Source: SAR324 cluster bacterium
GTDB taxonomy: Bacteria > SAR324 > XYD2-FULL-50-16
Length of the DNA: 38,416 nucleotides
Assembly (NCBI GenBank): GCA_028280735.1
Contig: JANQLH010000250.1
Coordinates: 1-38,416, forward strand
Direction: 5' to 3'
Notes under the pieces: generated by a model
What the model was told of the DNA's origin: nothing
The model's input: only the letters and a program-made list of their open reading frames with translations
The model's database searches: none
Made by a program: the position numbers and the translations under genes
Part shown: piece by piece, positions 12,652-22,200 of the stretch
Layout: every line of letters begins with the position of its first letter
How positions within the stretch are numbered: the stretch's first letter is position 1

Positions 12652-14049
12652 TTAGTCGGAAAATAGCTGTTGTAAATCTTTCAACATCATGGAACCACAT
12701 ACTGCAATCGCTTTGTCCCCTTCTTTCAGGTGGGTATCTCCCACGGCGATTCTCCAGTTTCCGTCGCGATAAATGGCACCGATCAGAATTTTCCCGTAGT
12801 AAAAGGAATCCAGCTTATTCAATGGTGCTTTGCAGATTTGTGAACCCTTGGTGACGCTGAACTCTACGATATCCATGTCAAATCCGTGAAGGTGGGCTAC
12901 AGACAGCATTTTTCCCCGCCGTATATATTTGATAATTTCGTTACCTGCCAGAATCTTCTTGTTCAGCGCGATATCCAAACCTATCGTTGAACTGAGAACA
13001 AGGTATTCTTCCTTGTTGACCATGGCAATGGTCTTTGCCTGGCTGCTCGGATTCTTTTTATTGATTAGATTTTTTGCCAACAGGCTCGTCATGACGTTTG
13101 CTTCATCGTCCTGGGTTGCGGTGATAAAGGTGTCTATATCAGCCAAACCAGCCGTTTCCAACGTTTCCGCATCCGAACCGTCCCCGTGTAGCACTTCGGT
13201 ATGCTCTAAAAAGAATGAAAGCTCTTTGGCATCATAGTCATTCCGCTCTATCAATTTGACACGCACGGAATTTCCCAGCAACTGTGCCACTCGGGAGCCG
13301 ATCAAACCTCCACCCAGAATCATTACACGATGTCGGCTATGGCGTTTGATACCGGTCAGTTCCATTAACTGGACCAATGCGGGCTTATTGGCCATGACCA
13401 GAACCTGGTCATTTGGTTTTATGAAGTTGTTACCACCGGGAATAATTGTCTTGGTATCTCGTGCAATGGCTAATACCCGAAAAAACATATCGCGATATTC
13501 TTTTGAAATTTCGGTGAGTGTTTTGTTGGCCAAGGGTGAGGACTCGTGAATCCGGGTCGCCATTACCTGCATTTTGCCTTCGCCGATTTCAATGATTTCG
13601 TTTCCAGCCGTTCGTTTGACCAAGCGGACTATTTCCTGGGCTGCCAACTCTTCCGGGTGGATGATCAAATCGATCTTTAAATCCTCCATATTCAAGACAG
13701 ATGCACCTGTACACAACTCCAACGAACGCACCCGTGCGATTTTTCGAGGAATACCGAAGCGATCGCCAATAATTGAGGAGAGGATATTGACGGCATCATT
13801 GTCGGTCACTGCAATCAAATAATCAATGTCCTTAGCGTTAGCTTCTTTCCAGCAATCGATACTCATTGCATCACCCTGCAAAATTCTGGCATCAATCGCT
13901 CCATCAGCATGACGTATTTTAATGTTGTCCTGCTCGATCACAGTAACTGCATATCCATCGTGAGCGAGTCGTTTAGCCAGGTAAAAACCGACTCCGCCAA
14001 GCCCAAGTATCAGGATATTTTCACTTGTTTGTTTTGTCTTAATGTTCAT
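12652..14049 (-). CDS. trkA: Trk system potassium uptake protein TrkA (RCK regulator)
   Basis: A 465-residue cytoplasmic protein with two RCK repeats. Each begins with a Rossmann nucleotide-binding motif: LILGLGGVGFYLAKRL near residue 13 and MILGGGLIGSRVAQLL near residue 232. RCK_C domains follow each half (around NEIIEIGEGKMQVMATRIHE and MDIVEFSVTKGSQICKAP). This double-domain layout is that of TrkA, which binds NAD(H) or ATP/ADP and gates TrkH. The next gene downstream is trkH. The short N-terminal extension (NIKTKQTSE) is usual. Only a weak ribosome site is seen. Confidence 0.94.
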   Translation of the reverse strand: MNIKTKQTSENILILGLGGVGFYLAKRLAHDGYAVTVIEQDNIKIRHADGAIDARILQGDAMSIDCWKEANAKDIDYLIAVTDNDAVNILSSIIGDRFGIPRKIARVRSLELCTGASVLNMEDLKIDLIIHPEELAAQEIVRLVKRTAGNEIIEIGEGKMQVMATRIHESSPLANKTLTEISKEYRDMFFRVLAIARDTKTIIPGGNNFIKPNDQVLVMANKPALVQLMELTGIKRHSRHRVMILGGGLIGSRVAQLLGNSVRVKLIERNDYDAKELSFFLEHTEVLHGDGSDAETLETAGLADIDTFITATQDDEANVMTSLLAKNLINKKNPSSQAKTIAMVNKEEYLVLSSTIGLDIALNKKILAGNEIIKYIRRGKMLSVAHLHGFDMDIVEFSVTKGSQICKAPLNKLDSFYYGKILIGAIYRDGNWRIAVGDTHLKEGDKAIAVCGSMMLKDLQQLFSD

Positions 14050-14289
14050 CTAAAACTCAGTGCCTTAATTTAATGTAAAACTGCTGTGATATAAAAATCT
14101 CTCCTCACAAAAGATCTTGTCTTGGTCTCTACTGCTTTTAAACCACGGGAAATGAGGCTTAATGAATCCATTCGTCCGTTCTCCCGTCCTTGAATGTTTC
14201 CGACCCCTTTTATTCCTGTTTACACAACGGTAAACGCATCGTAAAGCAGGAACGCCGGTATGTTAAGGACACAACGGATCTAAGTTTTG

Positions 14290-17052
14290 TTAACCGGTGG
14301 CTCTTAAGGCTCCGGCGATGGCGTTGATAGTTAAGCGCAGTTGGAAAAGAATTTCCTCGATCTCTTCCGATTGTTGAGGTGTGGAATTTCTCCATTTTTT
14401 AAGCAGGTCAACTTGTTTAAGGTGCAGGGGATAGAGGGCCTCGCTTCTTAAGCGATTTGAATACAAATGTGCCTTTCTTCTGGTTTCAAAAGGAACTCGA
14501 AATGCACTGAACACCTTGTCTTTAGCAATTTCAAATTCTTTCAGGATTTTTTCCAGGATGTCGAAAAGAGCAGGATCTTCATCTAACAAGGTGGTATAAA
14601 GTCTGATAACTTTTTCATCTGTTGCTGCCAGACTGGTTTCTACATTGGAAAGTACATAGCGAATCAGGGTATCCTGTGGGACGGCTTCAAGGAGTTTTGC
14701 GTACAACTCCGGTTTTTCCTTCTCCATATAATTCATTGCCGATCCTACACCAAACCAGCCTGTCAGGTTGAATCTTGCCTGACCCCAGGAAAACACCCAG
14801 GGAATTGCCCGCAGATCCCCCAGACTCCTTTTGCCGGTTCTTCGAGCCGGTCGCGAACCGATTTTACATTGTTCAATGGCATCTATCGGGGTTGCCTGAC
14901 TGAAAAAGCGGATAAAATGGGGATGATTGATCAACTCCATATATTTTTCCCGACTTTTTTCGGCCAGTATTTCCATATATTCCTGTTCGTTGCTTTTTTG
15001 ATAAGAAAGGTGATGATGCAGTGCTGAAGAACCAACAGTACATGCCGTCAACAATTCAAGGTTATAAGTGGCATTTGTTTTGTTAGCGTATTTTTGTTGA
15101 ATGGTTTCTCCCTGGACGGTTAATCTCATATCGCCATTGATCGATCCCTGGGGAAGAGTCTTGACAAACCATTGGGTTGGCCCTGCCCCTCTGCTGATGG
15201 TTCCGCCTCTGCCGTGAAAAAAACGAATTTGCACATCGTTTTGTTCTCCTACCGCGGTTAGTTCTGAACCTGCTTTAAACAAGTGCCACTGGCTGGAAAT
15301 GATCCCACCGTCTTTATTACTATCGCTATAACCGATCATCACCTGCTGTTGTTGCCTTTTTAGATGATAGAGATTCATTTGATAGTCCAGACTTCTTTGG
15401 GTAAAAGGATGTTGGAGATATGCTTCTAAAATGTCAGGACTTGATTCCAAATCTTCTATAGTCTCAAATAAGGGCACCACGTGAATCGGACAAACTATTC
15501 CCAACCGGGTCTGGAGAATCAAACCAGCTTCCCTGGCAAAAAGATAGACCATCAGCAAATCGGATAGATTTCTGGTCATGCTGACGATAAATGAACCGAT
15601 TGCATCAAACCCGAACTTTTCCGTGAAAAATGCCACTTCTCTGTAGCAGTTTAAGACGGCATCGGCTTCCGGTTCCAGTTTCGCTTTTGGCAGGGTAAAA
15701 GGGCGCGGAGAGTTCAGTTCGCGATAGAGAAAGGATAATCGCTGATCTTCGCTCCAATTTAAAAAAGCATCACCATCCAGAGAAGCTGCATTCATCATTT
15801 GTGAAAGTGCCAATTCGTGATATTGACTGTTTTGTCTTATATCAAGATGGGCCAGGTGAAAACCGAAGGTTTGCAGTATCCGCAAAACAGGGTTGATATC
15901 ACTGTTTGCAATATCAGGTGCTCCTGCTTCCTCAACTGCCTGTTTCAGAATTTTCAGATCATCGATCAATTCAGCAGCATTCAGGTAACTATAGGGATAG
16001 GTTTCAAGTTTGGTTGCATGGTCTCTCTTAATATCCAGTGGTAGTTTATCGATTACCAGGTTCAAGTACATCCGAAACGCCTGGCTTTCGTCCTCTGCCG
16101 TGACATTGACTCCGGACTGTTTCAATTGTTGAAACATCTGTTTGTATCTTTGCTGTAAGGCCGGTGTTGTTTCATCAAGATAAAAGAAAAGGCTCAGGTT
16201 TTTTTGCAATGATCTGAGATACCTGCGAATAACAACCAATGCATTTAAGCGAAAGGTGTAGAGAGTATTTTTTGTGACATCCGCCGTAACCAGGGGGTGT
16301 CCATCTCTATCTCCGCCCACCCAGTTACCGAATGAAAGCTTTGGACGATTGTCGACATTCTCAATCAGTTTGGGGTCAAATCCCATGACATCCCAGGCAA
16401 TGGCCAGTCTGCGATCCAGGTTTAAAACCAAATCCGGAAAAACATTCATCATATAATGAAGGACGTTGGCAAGTTCCGAGCTGACATCCGGTTTTCGAAT
16501 ATGAACTTCACCCGATCGCCATAATCTTTCCAACATCAGCTCGATTTCACGGCTTACTTCCCTGAGTTCCTGCTTGCTGTACATGCTGTTTTCCCTCTTT
16601 ACCAGAAGCAGGTACAACTCCCTATGCAACTCCAGGACAGTAGGTTGTTTGGCTTCAGTGGGATGTGCCGTCAACACCGGTTCAACCCGGGTGCCGGCAA
16701 GGGTTTCCACAACCTGTTCCACCCCGATGCCGGATTCCTTTAGTTTTTTCAGATTATTTGCCCACAATCCGTTAATCCCGGTGAGAGACGTGTCTTCCAA
16801 TCTGCGCCTAATCTGCACGACACCGTTTTCCTCCGCAATGTTCAGCAAATGGAAGCAAACCGTATACAAATGGATATGGTCAGAGGTCTTCGATTCGGTC
16901 TTAAGCTTCAATGGCTCATTAATCCAGGGAATTTCTTCCGCCAGTTCCGGTTTGTCTGATCTCAACAATACATTTTTTAAGCAGCCCAAAAGGAATTCCA
17001 GGTCCTGATAGGTTCTACCGATAATCTCTTGTGTCTCCTTCAGAATACTCAT
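14290..17052 (-). CDS. ppc: Phosphoenolpyruvate carboxylase
   Basis: A 920-residue PEP carboxylase, full length, which converts PEP and bicarbonate to oxaloacetate and so refills the TCA cycle. Signature elements are LTAHPTEA (catalytic His130), GYSDSNKDGG (about 573) and HGRGGTISRGAGPT (about 610-622, the mobile glycine-rich loop). The loop reads RGAG where many homologues have RGGG. The C-terminus ends AGALRATG, comparable to the family NTG end that closes the active site. The start is well supported by AAGGAG 6 nt before the ATG. A promoter and a 7-bp leader hairpin lie upstream. Allosteric control (acetyl-CoA, aspartate) is known for the family but cannot be judged here. Confidence 0.95.
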   Translation of the reverse strand: MSILKETQEIIGRTYQDLEFLLGCLKNVLLRSDKPELAEEIPWINEPLKLKTESKTSDHIHLYTVCFHLLNIAEENGVVQIRRRLEDTSLTGINGLWANNLKKLKESGIGVEQVVETLAGTRVEPVLTAHPTEAKQPTVLELHRELYLLLVKRENSMYSKQELREVSREIELMLERLWRSGEVHIRKPDVSSELANVLHYMMNVFPDLVLNLDRRLAIAWDVMGFDPKLIENVDNRPKLSFGNWVGGDRDGHPLVTADVTKNTLYTFRLNALVVIRRYLRSLQKNLSLFFYLDETTPALQQRYKQMFQQLKQSGVNVTAEDESQAFRMYLNLVIDKLPLDIKRDHATKLETYPYSYLNAAELIDDLKILKQAVEEAGAPDIANSDINPVLRILQTFGFHLAHLDIRQNSQYHELALSQMMNAASLDGDAFLNWSEDQRLSFLYRELNSPRPFTLPKAKLEPEADAVLNCYREVAFFTEKFGFDAIGSFIVSMTRNLSDLLMVYLFAREAGLILQTRLGIVCPIHVVPLFETIEDLESSPDILEAYLQHPFTQRSLDYQMNLYHLKRQQQQVMIGYSDSNKDGGIISSQWHLFKAGSELTAVGEQNDVQIRFFHGRGGTISRGAGPTQWFVKTLPQGSINGDMRLTVQGETIQQKYANKTNATYNLELLTACTVGSSALHHHLSYQKSNEQEYMEILAEKSREKYMELINHPHFIRFFSQATPIDAIEQCKIGSRPARRTGKRSLGDLRAIPWVFSWGQARFNLTGWFGVGSAMNYMEKEKPELYAKLLEAVPQDTLIRYVLSNVETSLAATDEKVIRLYTTLLDEDPALFDILEKILKEFEIAKDKVFSAFRVPFETRRKAHLYSNRLRSEALYPLHLKQVDLLKKWRNSTPQQSEEIEEILFQLRLTINAIAGALRATG

Positions 17053-17082
17053 AGCTTCTCCTTTTGAGTAATGTTTTCGTAA

Positions 17083-17102
17083 GACTTCGTTGCACCGAAG
17101 TC
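17083..17102 (-). promoter_or_regulatory. Leader hairpin upstream of ppc
   Basis: GACTTCG-ttgcac-CGAAGTC is a perfect 7-bp stem with a 6-nt loop lying between the predicted promoter and the ribosome site of ppc. It is likely present in the 5' UTR. Its role is unknown. Confidence 0.45.
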
Positions 17103-17125
17103 CGTTTTTTCAAACAATTACCACT

Positions 17126-17155
17126 ATTATGACTGCTCTCGGGGCAACAATGCAA
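17126..17155 (-). promoter_or_regulatory. Predicted promoter of ppc
   Basis: On the - strand, TTGCAT and CATAAT are separated by 18 bp, about 75-100 nt before the ppc ATG. This is a moderate match to the housekeeping consensus. Confidence 0.4.
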
Positions 17156-17296
17156 ACCGGAAGCTTAGATTAAAAATCTCTTTTTCCCGGGATAGGTTAT
17201 ATGATATTCGGGGATCAGAAAGGTAAGTTTAAGCGGGGATACAATCAAACCATAAAACAAGAAAGGGGTATTTTTTTTGGTATCAGGATGGCAAAA

Positions 17297-17322
17297 AAAA
17301 AGCCTCCGCAAGGAGGCTTTTT
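17297..17322. terminator. Bidirectional Rho-independent terminator after cspA
   Basis: AGCCTCC-gcaa-GGAGGCT is flanked by an A-run on the left and TTTT on the right. Read on the - strand it gives a GC-rich stem followed by eight T residues, ideal for ending the cspA transcript. It separates cspA from the ppc promoter region. Confidence 0.88.
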
Positions 17323-17368
17323 CTCTACCGGACTGGCTGATGGGGTCTTGGTCCGGCAGTCAACAAGT

Positions 17369-17569
17369 TTAGATGACAGTCACATTTGTAGCAGCAGGGC
17401 CTTTCTGACCTTCTTCAATTTCAAATGAAACCCTGTCACCTTCCTGCAAAGATTTGAAACCTGATCCATTGATCGCAGAATGATGAACGAACACGTCCTT
17501 TCCGCCTTCTCTCTCGATAAAACCAAATCCTTTGCTTTCATTAAACCATTTAACAGTACCTTCAATCAT
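17369..17569 (-). CDS. CspA-family cold shock / RNA chaperone protein
   Basis: A 66-residue single cold-shock domain that binds single-stranded RNA/DNA. The RNP motifs are KGFGFI and VFVHHSAI, with the family start [11 protein letters not shown] and the end [10 protein letters not shown] start it at ATG 17569 because this gives the standard CspA length and GGAG lies 8 nt upstream. The track start at 17602 would add 11 unusual residues. It is its own transcription unit with a strong terminator. Whether it is cold-induced or constitutive cannot be told from the sequence. Confidence 0.94.
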   Translation of the reverse strand: MIEGTVKWFNESKGFGFIEREGGKDVFVHHSAINGSGFKSLQEGDRVSFEIEEGQKGPAATNVTVI

Positions 17570-17952
17570 TGTGGATACTCCATATAAAATATTTAAAAAC
17601 ACTAACGTCCAGCATCCACTTAAATCACAAATGGTACTTTCAATCAGAATATATCCGGATTCAACCGGGTAAAATTTTCAAGTTTTGTCACTCAAAGAAC
17701 CAGTTTACCAGAGAAATTCCGGAATCCCCAGCATTATTATTGCTTTGTTGTAAGATCTTGTCTTTTATTACTAAATATCACCACAAGCGCATATTAATTC
17801 AACAGGTTTAAGAGGGAGAAGGAGCTTGCTGATGTTTTCTCCGGAATCCGCTTCCGGATGAAATTATTGGATTTTCCCGGGTTTTTGCGAGTCAGCACCC
17901 GAGCTACGACATGGATGGAGCAGTGGGATGATCCGTATGTGGGGCAAAATGA
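17570..17952. other. Intergenic region upstream of cspA
   Basis: About 380 bp that should hold the cspA promoter and leader. It contains a TCCGGAA-tccgc-TTCCGGA hairpin (17840-17858), located downstream of the unrecognised gene on the - strand. I found no convincing -35/-10 pair and no ORF. Confidence 0.4.
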
Positions 17953-18543
17953 TCAGCTGAGTTCATTGAGGGATTTATAAAAGGCATAATCCATAGGTCC
18001 GAATTCCAGGTTGACGATCCAAGGCACAGGGTACCATGTTTCGTACCTTAAACGACGAATAAACACCTGTGTATGCTCTAGTTTCACGAGGCATTTGACA
18101 ATCTGATCGATGGTAAACTCCTTCCCTGCTTTTTTGGAGTTATCCCGAACAATGGTTAACAGTTGTGAGATGCGTTCCGATTCTATTTCGTAAAACCCAC
18201 CCGCTTTGAACTCCAGAGACAAAGATTGAATGACAATGTGTTTGATTTCATTGTCCAAGAGGTTGGGTAAAGGCAGTTTCACCGTGGAACCATCATCCAG
18301 AAGGGAATGGGTTTGCCTTAAGCAAATAGAATAGGTCTGATCACGAAAAACAAATTCACTGAAATGATCTCTTTGCTCAAACTGTCTGTTTAGAAAAAAA
18401 CAGGGCGTAGTTGCAAACAATGGGAGCTGAAGCAAGAAATCCTTGTATTCCTTGTCTGAAATTCGCAGAAAATTTGTTGAGGCATAAGTTTGGGAGATAT
18501 GAGTGGGCAGCATATCAATCCGTGTCTGAGTTTCCATATTCAT
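17953..18543 (-). CDS. Protein of unknown function, 196 residues
   Basis: I do not recognise this protein. It is mixed alpha/beta in appearance, with a central segment LSLEFKAGGFYEIESERISQLL, a basic helix-like region (QIVKCLVKLEHTQVFIRRLRYE) and an aromatic C-terminus (WYPVPWIVNLEFGPMDYAFY). There is no signal peptide, membrane helix or clear catalytic motif. The order of strands followed by a basic helix pair faintly recalls plasmid-type replication initiators or other winged-helix proteins, but I would not assign that. The ribosome site (AGG about 9 nt before ATG) is modest. An alternative start is the ATG two codons later. It stands alone between cspA and a long intergenic region. Confidence 0.6.
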   Translation of the reverse strand: MNMETQTRIDMLPTHISQTYASTNFLRISDKEYKDFLLQLPLFATTPCFFLNRQFEQRDHFSEFVFRDQTYSICLRQTHSLLDDGSTVKLPLPNLLDNEIKHIVIQSLSLEFKAGGFYEIESERISQLLTIVRDNSKKAGKEFTIDQIVKCLVKLEHTQVFIRRLRYETWYPVPWIVNLEFGPMDYAFYKSLNELS

Positions 18544-19281
18544 ATATCAAACCTGGTGTTTTTTAAAATCAGCGTGATGGGATTGTATTTGCTGTATCTT
18601 TTTTGCTGTTTCCTTCACGCTGCTTTCTTTCGCCCCGGAATATCGACCTTGCACAAAATTACAGGGGCAAATGGAAGTCATTATCTACCAGTAAAATATC
18701 GCTTGTTCAAGATTTATTATTTTTATAGGCCAGCTGCGATAAACGAATAAGCCTGTATTGAAGGAAAATAATATGATAGCTTTTAGCGAAAAAACCACCG
18801 CTGCCTTTCGAAATTTTCCGGATACTTTTTTTTCCGCATCGATCTACAAAGGGACATGTCACCTCAATAAAATATTGCGTTTTAAAGACTAATCCGAATA
18901 AAATTAGGAAAATTCGCTATATAGTGCCTGAACGAAAACCAATTTAATCCTTACCATTAAAGGATTTAAAAGCTTTGTGGTACTTCGAGTATAGTGTATT
19001 CAGCGATCAGCTCTCAACCGGTTATTACTGACAGCACGTTAATCCTCAAGGTGAATTCAGGCATCCGGGGCTGGATAGGGCTTGCCCGACTTTTTGTTCA
19101 GGCGTTATATAGGGCTATTCTATCACAAAAACCATGCAACAGCCCGGGGTTATGTTTCAAAGGCATTGCAACACTCCAGCCAGGGGTTTCTGCGGTAGTT
19201 TTGATTTTATTAACAGATCTTCATCCAATCGAGTAAAACTGAAATACTCGCTGAGTTTCCTTAGAAGAAACCCACAGAATT
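18544..19281. other. Long intergenic region before the giant kinase gene
   Basis: About 740 bp between divergently transcribed genes. It contains one short candidate ORF (18773-18892), a 7-bp stem AATCCTT/AAGGATT (18946-18966), and two small stems just before the kinase start (CGAGT/ACTCG at 19230-19250 and GTTTC/GAAAC at 19255-19271). The ORF-track entry at 18994-19236 has no ribosome site and I do not support it. Confidence 0.45.
18773..18892 (+). CDS. Candidate small protein, 39 residues
   Basis: A 39-codon ORF too short for the track, beginning MIAFSEKTTAAFRNFPDTFF. It is preceded by GAAGGAAAATAAT, one of the best ribosome sites in this part of the window. It has no recognisable domain, and without conservation data it may be chance. 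It lies upstream of, and in the same direction as, the giant kinase gene, so it could also be a leader peptide. Confidence 0.3.
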   Translation: MIAFSEKTTAAFRNFPDTFFSASIYKGTCHLNKILRFKD

Positions 19282-22200
19282 ATGGAAGACATTCCAGGAT
19301 TAGAAATTAAAGAGTGTATTTACGAAAGCCAGAGAGTGTCCGTATACAAAGGTGTTGACTTCCGACAGTCCTTACCTGTGATCATCAAAATACCCGCTGC
19401 TTACACCTTCAGTGCCGAGTCACTGGCCAGAATCGAACGGGAATTTCTGTTGGGCAGTCAAATTAACTCTCCGGGGATTATCAGAATGTATTCCCTGGAA
19501 CCTGTAGGACATAATAAAGCCATAGTCATGGAGGACTTTGGGGGAATTTCCCTGAAAAAGCACCTGGTTACCGTCAAACTCGGGCTTGCCGAGTTCCTAA
19601 ACCTGGCTGTTTCCCTTGCGGACATTGTGAATCAGCTGCATCACCACCAGATTATCCATAGAGATATCAAACCCTCCAACATTTTGATCGATCCTCAAAC
19701 CGGGGAACTCAAGCTGATAGACCTTAGTCTGGCCCATAAACTCTCGGCTCATTCCCGTATTCCCTTCGTTCAATCAAAACTGGAAGGGTCACTGGAATAT
19801 TTACCTCCTGAGCAGACGGGTCGGGTTAACAGGTCAGTAGGATTTCATTCCGATTTGTACTCACTGGGAGCCACGTTTTACGAAATGCTGACCGGCCGAC
19901 CACCTTTTGCAATTGCAGATCCGGTCAGCCTGGTGCATGCTCATATTGCAAAAATCCCCGATCCCATTGAAGCGGATTTCCGGATTCCTGAGATTGTTTC
20001 GGATATCGTGTTCAAACTCCTTTCCAAAATGGCTGAGGACCGGTACCAGGAGGCAGTTGGACTAAAGCACGACTTGGAAAAGTGCCAGATCACGCTGAAG
20101 AATGGAAAACAACTGGAAAGTTTTGCCTTGGGAGAAAGGGATCTTCCGAGACATTTTCGAATTCCGGAAAAGATTTATGGCAGGGAGAGGGAGTTATCCT
20201 GCCTGATCGATTCCTTTCTGGAAACCGTGCAGGGCGATACGCGAGTTGTCTTTCTTTCAGGCAGGGAAGGAATCGGGAAAGCCAAATTAGCCGATGAGAT
20301 GAAACGACTAACCATGGAACAAAATGGTTATTTTGTTACCGGAAGATCAGATAAGACCAGCAATCCAACCCCATACAAAGCTTTCACCCAGGTTTTCGAA
20401 GACCTGCTCCAGCTTTTGTTGGCAGATTCACCGGGAAAACTTGAAAGTTTAAAAAAATATATTCTTACCAGCTTAGATGAGCAGTTTTCCGAATTTACCG
20501 GACTTATTCCAAGCCTGGAACTGATTATGGGAAAATCGATCCAAGCGGCTCTAACAGAATCACAGACAAGTTCTCACAGGTTTATCTCGGGAATGATCGG
20601 ATTTTTGCAATTTGTTTCCTCACCGGATACACCACTTGTCATTTATCTGGAAGATATTCAGTGGATGACTGAATCATCGAAAAGACTTCTTGCAGACTTG
20701 CTGAAAGAACCTGACTTATCCAATATTCTGTTCATAGCTTCTTATCGTTCCACCGCTCCGGAAGCAGCAGAGATTGAAAGCCTGATTGATGAAGTACGAC
20801 AAAACTTTAAAGAGAGAATAACCGAACTGGAAATAGAACCCTTGAAGCTTCCGGACATCAACCGGCTTTTGTCTGACATGTTTCACGCCAAATCCACTGA
20901 AACCAAGGAGTTGGCGCAACTGGTCAAGCAAAAAACCAACGGTATTCCTTTCTTTATGGTTGATTATTTAAATAGGCTGGCCCGAAAAGAAATCATTTAT
21001 TTTGATAAGGAAAGGATTAAGTGGAAATGGAATATTAGCGGTGCCAGAAGACAGAAAGCCTCCATAAACGTGGTCGAATCCATGCTTGAGCAGTATACGG
21101 ATCTTCCTGGTCCGACTAGAGACTATTTAAGCGCTGCATCATGTATGGGAAACTTCTTTGAAACCAATTTGCTCTCCAAAGTCTTGGGTGTTGAAACATT
21201 CGAATTGATCCCGATGATCAAAAAAGCGGCTGATTTAGGTTTGATAAACCAGCAAGGGGAGACCTTTAATAAAGACAATCCCAATATTCTTTACCGTTTT
21301 TCTCATCCGGATATTAAACAGGGAATCTATAAACAATTAGACGGTGAAAAACAAACTGAATTTCACCTGAAGACCGGCAGGTTGCTTTTGGAGGAACTCT
21401 CAACAGAGCAGCAGGAGGAAAAGCTGTTCGACATAGTGAATCACTTAAACCTGGCTGGTGATTCCATCGAAGATCCGGCTGAATCAGTAAGACTGTCGCA
21501 CTTGAACCTTCGGGCCTGTAAAAAGGCCCGTTCATCCGCTGCTTTCGAATTCGCTTCAAAATTCGTCGACAAGGGGCTTTCGTTCCTGCCTGCTGATCAT
21601 TGGGAGAAGCATTACAAATTATCCTTACAACTATTCCGCGAAAAAGCGATCTCGGAATACTTTGCCCAAAGGGATGAGACTGCAGCTACCATGTTTGGAA
21701 GCATTCTGGAGCACGCCAAAACAAAACTGGATAAGTTCGATGTTTATATGGACTGGATAAAGCAAGTGAAGTCCAGAAGCGACTATCCAACTGCCTCCCA
21801 GAGGATCTTGGAATGCCTCCGTACCATAGGAGTTGACATTCCGGATTCAAAGGAAGACCTGCACAATGCTCTTGAGGAGGAACAAGGGAAGATTAACACA
21901 CTCCTGGAGAAAGCAGACCTTTCAGAACAGCTCAATCGACCGGATATGACCGATCCTTACCAGTTGGCTGTCGTGAAAATTCTAGTTGAGGTTGGTATTG
22001 AATCACTGTTTATCGACGGAGATTATTTCATGACTGCACTATTGGGATCAAAAGGGGTCAGTTTGATATTGGAGTATGGGCACAGCATTTACTCCTCCTA
22101 TCTCTTTGCATTTTTGGCAAATTCGATGGTATTTCGGAAACAATACAGAATTGCGGAAGAAATAGGGCAACTGGCGTTAAAAATATCCGGTAAATATCCA

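Noticed and set aside
18994-19236. 80-residue ORF before the giant kinase
   Set aside because: No ribosome site and no domain. The sequence has no coding character beyond an open frame.
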